From the NCBI GenBank assembly GCA_026225945.1, contig JAMJFZ010001657.1, positions 3,320,001 to 3,384,000 of the forward strand: a DNA stretch of 64,000 nt, given 5' to 3'. Below are positions 23,870 to 35,500 of this stretch, one piece after another (positions within the stretch are counted from its first letter, which is position 1; every line of letters begins with the position of its first letter). Position numbers and translations under genes: made by a program. Origin of the DNA: Cricetomys ansorgei (lineage: Eukaryota > Chordata > Mammalia > Rodentia > Nesomyidae). A model generated the notes under the pieces. That model made no database searches. It was not told the origin of the DNA and worked only from the letters and a program-made list of their open reading frames with translations.

Positions 23870-26503
23870 GTTTACTGACTGAGCTTTCTCCCCTTCCCAA
23901 TTGTTTGCTTCTTAAATATGAATTGCTTGCATAGTCCTTTTTGGGTGGCTCTATTGGCAAGGTGACCACTAGGGCTCCTAATGTCTGCATTATCCCTTCT
24001 CTCTGGCACATGCTGGTATTTTCTAGACACATGACTGAGTGCCCCTGGCCCACGGAAAGAAATGCATGTTCCATCAAGGACTCTGGGCACTCTCCATGCT
24101 TTGTCCTCTCTTGTTTTCCTGTCTGAACCTCCGTGGACTGAGAACTCAATGGCCCTTGTAATGACTGTGTGCTGTGGTCAGAGAGAACTCGGCTGACTTA
24201 CCTTCACTGTCACATACCCATGGCTGACGTCATTTGGATTGCAGGGGATTGCCAGAGGGGCTGCAGGAATCTGAAAGTACCACGGGAACAGTGAGGGACA
24301 GTGTAAGACCCCAGATGTCACCTCTGCTGCCCCTCCTGAGGGAGTCTTGATGGTCTTCATGAACCAGCGCCCTCCAGTTCGGGCATGGCTGGACTCTATC
24401 AGCTGTCTCAGTGCAAAGGAGTCCTGAGACTGAGTTCTGGCCAAAAGAATGCAGAATGGAGAACAGAGCTCCTTGGTCAGGCCATGAAAACCAACACATG
24501 ACTCTCTACAGCCCCTTACCTCCCATCTTTCAACTGGGCATCCCTTGTGACTTTGGAAGCCCCCTGTGGATGACAGTAGGTCCTCTGTCATCCCAAGTTC
24601 ATAAATGATTGGTAGGGTTCCACAAAGGCCCTGAGGCTGCCGAATGAACACTATATAAACCAGAAAAAGAGAAGACTTGTAAATCTCTGTGCTTCCAGAT
24701 CATTCTCCACAGAAGTCCTCAGATGACCACCAGACTCAGGCCGGGCATAGCTGCTGCCTCCCTGTGATGCCTCTGTGGGAAGGGGTCTCCCATCAGTCAG
24801 CCGCAGCCCAGGTCTGTGCCTGTCTTAGACTGCTCAAGTTCCCACCAGAGAGTTCTATAGACTGAGCACCTTCAACACAGACAGCTATTTCCTTGGTTAG
24901 GGAGGACAGGAGCTAAGATGAAGGTGTTGGCAGAGCCAGTTTCTCCTGAGACCTTGCTCTGTGTTTATAGTTAGCCATCTCCCTCCGCATCCTCATGTGT
25001 CCCTCGGTGTGCCTGTGGCTTAGTCTCCACTCTTACATGGAGACCAGTAACGTTGGGTTGCATGTCTAGTCCCCTTCTAGCCTCCTGTTTACTTCATTAC
25101 CTCTTCCAAGGCCCTGTGTTCAAATCCAATCACACTCTGAGATACTGGGTGGGCACTGCCATTTCGGCATACGGAATTCAGAAAGCCCAGCCTTTAACAG
25201 CCTGTGTCCTGGGCCTTGTCCTTGTTCGCTAGAGACCTGTCTTTGGATAGCGTCTAGGTAAGGAGTACAGTTCCAGAATACCCCCTTCTTCACCTTACTG
25301 GTATCAGATGCCAGAGCAGCAGTAGCAGAGGTTGAGCTACTGAGCACACGTGAGGTGAGTTTTCTGATGCTAAGCCCTGACTGTGCGGGCTATCCATCCT
25401 TCACTGCTACACCTGCCATCTCTAGTCCAGATGGGACTGCCTAAGAAAGCAGTCCTTCGTGACTCTGTTTCCTATCCTGTAAAATGGGGGCATAAGCAAT
25501 GGAATCTATTCCACCTTTAAAGACAGAAGAGACTTCCCAGACCGGAAAGAGAGTCCCACCAGGTCATGCTACTATGGATGACTTTTAAGGATATTGTACC
25601 AAGTGAAATCAGCTAGGAATGAGAGGTCACATACTGTGTGATTTCACTTATACAAGACACCTAGAAATCAGATTCATAGAGACAGAAAGTAGAGTGTAGA
25701 TTGGGGGACTGTATGAGCCATTATTTAATGGGGACAAGGTTTGGGCTTTTTTTTTTTTTTTTTAAATGGAAGAATCTGGAGGTGAATGGACTGCCACAGT
25801 GTTCTGAACGTGTCTGATACCAATGAACTGCTCACTTTAAAAATGACCAAGATGGTAAACTTCGTGTTAAGTGTATTTTACCGCAACGTTAAAGTACTGG
25901 AGACAAGGAGGTGATTCTCATTCTCTCTTGTAGTTTCCTGGGATGCACATTACACTGGGAAGTTGTCGGATACTGTTTGAGCTCACTGAGAAGCTGGTTC
26001 TGGAAGTGGGGTTGCCTTGCCCCCATTTCACACACAAGACACTTTGTCTCAAAGTGTCCTCAAAGTGCCCCTCATCTTGGGTTGGACTGCTTCCCTAACT
26101 CTGTGACGGGGAGGGAAGAGAAGAGCATAACAGCCTGAGTAAAAGCATCACGTCCTTAAAAACAGTAAGAAGGGGAACCACGTCCAACACAGGGTCACTA
26201 CTGTGTGTTTACATCTACTCCATGATGTAGACGTACCTGCTGGGGGAAGCTCAGCTACGGAGATAGCTCAGCTGAGAACTCCATCTCACTTCCTCAACTT
26301 CCCCAGCTGGTTTCTACTGGATGTTTATAAGCCTCCGAGTTGAGATGTTACCATTCTGCTATTTGTTCTTTTACTGGGAAGCCTCACCATTGGGGACACT
26401 CTGCTCGGCTTGGGACTCTGTCAAAAACTCCTATTGGCTGTGTTAAAGGGGCTTTCCCAGATGGTTTCTGCTAGATGTTTTGAGTACCCTGTTTGGTAAT
26501 CTA

Positions 26504-26560
<57 letters not shown>

Positions 26561-29500
26561 TTTGCTATTTATTCTTTTACTTTGCCTTGCTACATACTTA
26601 ATAAATTCACTCATTCAAAATGCAAGTATGGCTATAGTAGATCACTCTCTGGACTGTAAAGCGCACTTCCCCATTCCATGGGAAGAAAGGAAGGGTGTGG
26701 TCCACTTTCCTAATTTTCAGGAAATTTTTAGGACAGGTGTCTGGATCATTGAGAGGAGGGAACAAATTTAGCAACAGAGTTTGCTCAGTTTCCCCTCTGC
26801 TCTGAGACTTCTAGGCCTGGAGGGAACAAGCTAAGCTTAGCCAAGATATTTCAGATCATGCGGTTGTTTATTCTACATTTTTATTTCTTAATTACATTTA
26901 TTTTATTAAGATTTATTTTTAATAATATGTTTAATAATAAACAAAGACTCTGGTCAGAGCTCCAAGGATCAGTCTGTCTCCATGTCCCCAGTGCTGGGAT
27001 TACACACATGGGTCACCACGCCCAGATTCCATGGGAGTCAACTGAGCCATCCTCCAGCCCTAAAGTGCCTTTCTCTTGTCTTGGTTTCCTGACTTGCCAA
27101 AGGATGGCTTAAGCTCCTGCTCACTGGCTTCACAGAAAGAAATGGATGGACGGTGGTCAGGGGTGTGGACTGCCCAAACTACAGACTCCCTTCTCCCCAG
27201 AATCTCCCATGGGGCAGCAAGCAGCTTGGTCTCCTTGCCACCTTCTCCTCATACACTGCAGAGAGGAGGCAGGAAGTTAGATTCTTCCCAGACCTAAAGT
27301 TACCTGTGTCCCTGTGACCTTCTCCAGTTCCCTCAGAGCCATGTCTGTGTCACGGACCAGGATGGTCACCATCCCCATGTCACGGGCTGGCTTCAGATTA
27401 CTCCCCATGTCATCTAGGAGAACAACCTGGACCCAAACAGCATGTACGTCAGTCAGAGGAAGTGTCTTGTGTGAAAAGAACCTCCGAAGAAAACACATGA
27501 GAACAGCACCAGGGGCAGCTCTGTGGTGAGAGATGAAGGACAAGGGTCCTCACGGATGAGGGTCTAGGCTCTATTCTGAGCATCTTGTGGTGAGGTGGGT
27601 CTAGCAGGAGGAAGGGACAGCATAGGGGGGAGACGGATCTTAGTCCGGTTACCCTCTAAGATTGCAGTGTTTCAGCATAGTGACTCTCAGGACATTTAAC
27701 GAATAGAGACAGTATTCAAGTGGGACATGACGCTTAGACAGGGACGCCGTGGCAGAAAGAGACCCACTCCTGATCACCCTCTGGTGGGGTCACTCTCACT
27801 AGTTTTATGTTCTAGGCAATGTCTCCCAGGCCCTCTGTTTCTTCATGATCAAACTTGGGCAGCTGCTCTAACAGTATCTGATGACATCTGCACACAAAGG
27901 GCTACATCGATGGAACATTCTAGACTGAGCTAAGGATCAAAAACATCCCTCCAGACACAGGGCGGATGTGTCTAGGACCATGCTGTCAGGCCCCAAGTAT
28001 ATCCCAGTCTGTAAACTCAGTTGCTAACTTGTTGTAAGATTCCCCCAAAAGGTAGTGTCTACTTACCTCATTGGGTCTGGCCTTTAGGGTGTCCAGTACA
28101 AGCTGGTAGAAAGGACGTTGCGGCTTGACCATCCCGACCTGACAGGACTCGATCAGGAAGTCGAAGTGCTGGCTCAGCTCACACATCATCCCGGCCAGGC
28201 TGCCTCTCATGTGACTGTCGTCTAGCCAGTTGTTGGTGACAATGCACGTTGTAAATCCTGAACAGGGGGTTGCCAGGGAGTAGATCAGCTATAGAGAGAG
28301 CTCTGTCCAGCGATACTCTGGGTGCCTCAAAGGGGCCCCCAAGAATGGGGAATATCCTACCGTGTCTCCTGCTCACTAGCTTCAATCTCTGTATATACAG
28401 AGATTAGAGAAGTTGAGGAAGAACCACCCTTACCCATGAGCGCCTCTTGGCACAGTCCTGCGAGTGAGCAGAGCATGAAGCTTTCTGAAGACCGGTGTCC
28501 ACTTCTTGCCACTTGGACATCAGCATTTGAAACTACCACCTTATTTTATAAGGGAGCCTTAAGTTTCATCAGCTCCCGTGGTCCTCTGCACTTCTGTGGC
28601 AGGCAGAGATGATCTTCCGATCTTATACCGATAGATGAACTTGGCACAGACTGCTCAGAGCTCGCAGTGAGGTTCAGTGCTCCTGCTTAGTCTACTAGTG
28701 AAAACTCTGCCTATGTTTAAAAACTATAAGGGTCTCTGTGACCACCAGGGCTGGCAGAGTAACGGGAGGCAAGAAGGAAACCTGTATCAGCATGACTCAG
28801 TAGCCCACGCTGGTTTAAACTTCTAGAGTCTGACACAGGACAGTTTATTTTAATCATATTTAAGCATAACACAATTTTGGGGGAGAAATGTCCTGATGAT
28901 AATTAGCTCAATTCCTAGTGTACAGCAAAGCTGAAGACCTGTTTACATCAAAACTCTTAACAAAGTCCATCCCAAAAAGATGGGGTCTGTTGACTCAGAA
29001 ACAATGCTCTAGATAAGGGTCTAGGGAGAATGTCTGAGATAAACATTTTTCTGAGGGATCCAAGTGTGGCCTGGCCCGACAGATAGCACAGTGCACCAGG
29101 CTATTGACTACATTCATTCCCAGCTTTCTGGGCAGAAAACACATATCCATCTTCTTTCTTTGAAGAGACAACCCTGTGTGTTTAACGTTCCTGGTTTCCC
29201 TGGTGCTTGTCTGTGAGCACAAGGACCTCGGGCCCTCTGCAAAAGATTCCTGCCTTGACGATCAGGAACCACATTTCCATTTCAAAGGTGGAGAAACAAA
29301 AATAGAGACGGCATTATCCCCTGGCTCTATCTACCCAGCCTGCCATGGCAAGAAACAGACGGTATGGGAAACGAGACACAGATGAACCGATGATGAGCGA
29401 AGAGACAGACGTGGGATGGGCTATGGCTTGAATGTGTCTCCCAAGAGCTGGTATTGGAAACTTAAGTCCTAATAGGTGTACTTATAAGAACTTATAATTA

Positions 29501-32500
29501 AGTACTAATAAGTGTATTAATAATAATCATATGTTAGCGGACAGAGGTCTAACAAAGCAGCTGGGCCATGAGAGCTCTGCCTTCGTGAAGGAAGTCAGTG
29601 CTTACTGCAAAATTGCTGAGGCTGCAGGCTGGATATCGTGTCTCCCAGCATTCACTCTGCTCTGTCCTTCTTTCTTCCAACATGGAGAGATAAAGCATGA
29701 AGACCCTCATGGGTCTTGGATCTGGTAATTACCAGCCTCCAGGACTATAAGAAACAATACCCGTCTATGTGTGTATGTAGCTTTCCCAGGGACCCTAACA
29801 GTATGAAGCTTTCTCATGCAGTAAAGCTGGCTCAGGGGTCTTGCTTTAAGACTGTGTAAGATCTGTGACCTTGAAATATACTTAGTTGGATTCTGACTTC
29901 AGCTTCCCGAGTGCTCTGGTGTAGTCAAGCCACGGAAAGAGTATAGAGACTCTGACCTTTCTTTCTAAGAGCAATGGCTGCCTGGAGCATGGGGTGGTTG
30001 ATGCTTTTTGCTGCCATGGCTTTGCTGTATATTTGATTTATGGAAAGAGTCTCAGGTAGACCAGTCCCAGTGGCTTTGGAGTACTTCTTGAAGCTTTCTT
30101 CCATGAGTGGTGCCCACTGTAAAGCAAACAGATGTAGGGGTTAGCAGGGTCAGTGACTGCAACTTTGGACAAGGTTTGGCAGCACCACTAAGTTCAAATG
30201 TGTGTGCTCTATGCCTGGGAACATGCTCCCTGAGAGAAGTGGGTGAAAGTGCTCTGAGCCGCACAAGGATAACAGAAGCTGTGGAGCTCCAAAGCAGGGT
30301 GAATTCCTCGCTCACGGTTCTAAAGTCTGTGAAGTCAAAGCCAAGATGCAGACAGAATGGTGTCTTGTTTGGGGCCCACTTTCTGTTTCACAGATAGTGC
30401 TGCTCATCTTTCTCAAAGGAGAAGGGTCTAATGCATTCCTAGCGTCCCTTCTCCAAGGTCAATCTCATTCTGACGGGCTCTACTCTCCTGACTTCGTTAC
30501 TTCCTGAAGGCTCCACAGCCTAAGGCCACGACGGGTCAGAATCTTCACATAGGCATTGCGGAAGGGGTCACAGACATTCAGATAACAGCCAAAGAGAAGC
30601 CACCCAAATGACTAGTGCTATGGGCTGGATGAATTATGTCCTCTCAAAACTGGAACATTGACGTCCTCATCCCCGGCACCTCAGAATGTGTGTGTGTGTG
30701 TGTGTGTGTGTGTCTGTTTGTATGTTTAGGGCTGACTACCAGGGACAGGATAACATATCAGTGGTCTCCTCTCTGGAGAATACTGATTCTCCTTCTCTCC
30801 GCAACCATTAACTGTCTATAGCTTTTCATGGAAGGTGGGGTCTTGTGAGATTTCCCCCACCCACGTTGGCGTATCAGCTGATACTCTCACTGTCTTATTT
30901 GAGCACGTAGAGATCTCATGGCTGCTGCTTCCGTGTCACATATAGAAAACACTATCTTGTGGCAGACTCGCAGGTCCTCTGTCTCTTAAATCTTTCTTTT
31001 TACCAAGGTGGTCCCCAAGTTCTCTGATAGGAACTGATCAGGGTCTGTAATAATATGACCTTTCAATAAGTAGATTTTTTAAAAAATCTGTGGGCTTATA
31101 AACGGATTCTCCATAGACTCTCTAATTGAGAATCTAAGTGAGATTTCGGTAACAGAAATACCTCTTTTACTGAGTAGTGAATGAATGAAACACATTGTAC
31201 CAGGTATCCCCAGGCTTACAACTATGACGATGTGGGTGATATCATCACCCCATTTTGCTGATACCTCAATGGAAGTTTTGAGAAGTTAAGTAATTTGCTG
31301 TAGGGATATAGATTCAAACCCATTCCCTGAGTCCAAAGTCCCCTCGTCTGTAACTACTCTGGCTTCCATGTTTCCTGTCACAGTTCCTCGGGGTTTGAAA
31401 TGTCCCTCAGGTTGGCCTAGACAGACCACAACCTAGTTCTAAATACACCTTCCAGTAGTGCCTTGCTGCTTCGTAAGTTATAGGGGTGGGGGAGGGGTGT
31501 GGCGTGTGCAGGAGTCAAGAAGACGTGATCTTGTCCACAGGGAGTTGAAGGTCAGGGTAGAAATGTAACGAAGCAGAGAACCTCCCCAAAGGGTCCACAT
31601 AATATCCCTTTACCTGGGAAAACGTGATCTTCCCTTTCATGAGTTGCTCAGTGGGTCCCTCTGTGCATTCATTGTGGAAAGTACTAGTCAGGAAGTCTCT
31701 GGAAGACACAAGAAACAGCACCGTCACCAGCTCTCTGGTGGCTTCCGTATGTCCCACAGCAGGAGTGGGCAGCTGCCACTTGTATTTTCAGACAGACTGT
31801 TGTCAGAAAGGACAGGAAGATATAAGCCAAGGTCAAGTCTGTCCACATGAAGCCATCTTGAGCTCACACTCTTCAAAAGGAACAGAATATTTTTTTTCCT
31901 GGTATCTACTATGCACATATAATTCCTATTTTATCTTAATTTTTAGTTTCTAAAAACATTTCCTGTATTAAGGACTGAAATATCTCTCCTCCAAAATCCC
32001 CTACACAAGGTCTACCTTCCAGTACTTCACAATGGGGCTATATTTGGAGATGGGATCTTTAAAGTGATAATGAAGTTAATGAGGCCTTTGGGGGCTGGTT
32101 CTAATTTAACACAGTTGGTATTCTTATAAAAAGAGGCCATTTAGATATAGACACAAACAGAACATAGAACATTGTTGGACACACAGAGATGATACCAGTC
32201 TCAAGCCAAAAAGAGATTTACTGGAGGGATCCAACTGTCACAAATATGCTGTGCTATTTTGGATTAAGAAACTGTGGTTTCTGGTCAGCTGGAGCCTGAA
32301 GGATCAGATGTAATTAACAAGAAACCAGAATCACTGAGATTAAGTCTCCTGGGAGGTATTTCATCAGGGTCAGTACACAGGAGCTGTGGTTGGGGGCAAG
32401 GGGAAGACAAGTCTGCATCTCAAACTGCCAGCCAAACTTGGCAATGTGTAAGAGTCTCTAGATGGTATTAGCTTTGATGACATGAAAGCTGCAGGATTAG

Positions 32501-35500
32501 AGGGGTCATGGGAAGCAACTGAGCATTCTGTAGCAGGGTCAGCAGGAAGACCAAGCCTCAGTGGAGACCCCAGCATACCAGAAGTACCAGGATCATGGTA
32601 CATCTCTACCTAGGACAGTACCAGTGAAGCCAGCCTGAGTTTATGAGACAAACTATGTGCTGCAGGTGGCAGCACTAGGGAAGTCTAGTGGTTAAGCTTT
32701 GGAGCTCAGAAGATCATGAATGAGTCCCTGATCTCAGACACTGAGCTATTTACACTGCCAGAGTTTGGGTTTTCTTTGATCTGATTGTAACTGTACTCTG
32801 GTTCTTCTCTCTTGAAATAAGAAAGTATGTAACTTGTTTCTAAATTTATAACTAAATCACAGCTAAAGAGACTTTCAATTTTTGAAGAGATCATGAACTT
32901 GTAAGTGTTGAAATTTTTAAAGATTATGGGACTTTTAAAAGTCAGACTTATATTGTAATATTAACATGGAGATGTTGGGAACAAACAGTGAAATAGGTAT
33001 TACTTAAAGTGCTACGCTTGTGTGTCAACACTGACACAGGGTGGACTGTCATAGTTAGTTTTTGTCAAGTTGGCACAAGTCTAGACAAATCTGGGAAAAG
33101 AGCATTTCAGCTCAGGAACTATCTCCATCAAACTGACCTGTGGCCATGTCTGTGGGGCATTTTTGTGATTACTGATTAATGTGGGAGAGTTCAGCCTACT
33201 ATTGGCACAACCATCCCTGGACTGTATAAGAAAGGTAAGTGAGAAAGCCAAGAGTCGCAAGCCAGGAAGCAGCACTCTTTCCGTGGTTTCTGCTCCAGTT
33301 TCTGCATTCAGATCCCTACTTTGAATTCCTGCCCTGGCTTCCCTAAGCCTGTAAGCCAAACAAACCCTTTCCTCCTCAAGCTGCTTTTTGCCACAGTGTT
33401 TATCACAGTGAGTGAAAGAAAAACAAACTATGATATCAAGTTTTCGGAAGCCTTGATCTTGGACTTCTACCCTCCCGAATACTCTCCTGATAACCCAGCT
33501 GGTCTGTGCTGTTTGTTTAGCAGCCCTGATAAACATATACACCTTGCCTTTTATTAGCTGCAATTGCCAAAGCCCTTTGCAACTACTTACCATCCCCAAG
33601 TATGGGAACAATTATGTATCTATCTGGGAATTTTGTTTCTGACTATAATGGAGTATTATTATTATTATTATTATTTTATTTTATTTTTAACAGACTAACC
33701 CTCTTTCAGGTAAAATCATCAGCTCTGAGCATCTATAAAAAGACATGTACCTGAGATCTCTGGCCTGGCTGAACTTTCTTGTATTAGTGATGGCTCTGTC
33801 ACACTTTTGCCATCAGAATTATCTGAATAATCTTATTCGGTACAATTGACCTCAAATTTGCATGTTTTCAACGCGTCACCCAACAGTTCAGAGTAAAGTC
33901 AGGGCAATGCAAATACCACCTCAGTCTAGTGCCAGAACACCCTCACCTCCTCAGTGAGGTCCCTCGGGCCCTTCCGCAGCTGCCCTGCAGTTTTAAGAAC
34001 CAGAGTGCAGTTGGACGCTACAAGCTTTTATTAGACACCTAGGGTGTGCAAGGCTGTGTGCGACAACCTGTAATGTAAAAGATGGGGAAATAATAATTCC
34101 ATCCTCAGAAAACTCACAGCGACAGCTAAACAGATAGTTATAATATATGAGTGGAATGGAGAAACTAGGAAGTTATTTATTTCTGCTGAAAAAAAAAATG
34201 AGGATTGAATAAAGAAGACCAAACAGTAATAACATAACTGCAATGGGACATCGCTGCCTTTATGCAGTAAGAACAGGCTGGGATTATATTAAAGTGGAAG
34301 CAATTTGAGGTAGCAAGAATGTTCTTGCCATTGGGAAACCTGAACTCTAATTCTTATTACATCTATTATGTATATGTGTGTGCCCATGCACACACATGCC
34401 ACGGTGCACGTGTATAGGTCACAGGGCAACTTGAGGGAGTCAGTTCTCTTCCTCTATCATGTAGGTCTTGGGGATAGAATTCAGGTTGTTGTGCTTGGTA
34501 GCAAGCCTCTCTGTTGGCTTAGCCCTCTCGCTGTCCCCTGAGCTCGGTATTTTAAGAATGTTCCATCAAGGCAGTGAATAGCGAAAGGGCTATGACAGAA
34601 AATGAATATAGTGGATCAAGGGCTACAAGAGGGGCTGGAGAGCACCGGCTGCTCTTCCAGGGGACCTGAGTTTGATTCCCAGCACCCACATGGTGGCTCA
34701 AAACCATCTAGAACTCCAGTTTATATAGTATAAAGGTTAAACCCTGTTGGCCTTTTGGCGAACTAAGAATTCTACTATCATCAGGTGAGGATGATCTCCA
34801 GGCCCCAAACTGCCACTATGCCTCTAACTCTCAGTGATAACTTGAAATTACCCCTTCCTTCTTTAAAAAAAAAAATTTAAGTTTTTAAAATGAAAACGCT
34901 TTCCTCCTTTTTGATTATGAAACACATTTGTAAGTTGAAAAGGCTGGGAAATAAAAATAGAAAAAAGTAGAGGAAAAATCACTTGTGAGCTCACATACAG
35001 TTAGTAGCATCTGGATATTTAAAATATTTTTGTTTCTGACTTTTACAAGTATGCGTGTTTGTGTGTGCATCTGTGAGTACAGGCGCCCTAGGAGGCCAGA
35101 AGGGGGCGTCAGATCCCCGGAGCCACGGGACATGGTTGCTTAGACTCAAACTCTGGTCCTCTGCAAGTACACACGTTCTGAACTTCAGCCATCTCTCCAG
35201 CCCCACGTCTAGACATTTCTATATACATTTTCTACACACATTTTTCTATACACCTCCTCCCCCATCTGAAACCCAGCTACGTGTTTTCTGATATCGGCGA
35301 TTGCCTCCTAGGTCCCCATTTCCCCGGGTTGCGGGACATTTCTGTAAATTGCTATTGCGCTAGTTCTCCTGTAAGCTGGACTTTCGATAGAACTTTCTTG
35401 CAAGTCTCAGCGGGTATTTTAAAGACCTAGTTCAATAGTATTAACCCGGTAGCAAAGAGCTTGGTAACTTCTTTCGCAAGTGTGATTTTCAAGTTTTTAG

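Noticed and set aside
33081..33611. 176-codon minus-strand frame
   Set aside because: Falls in a common rodent interspersed repeat.
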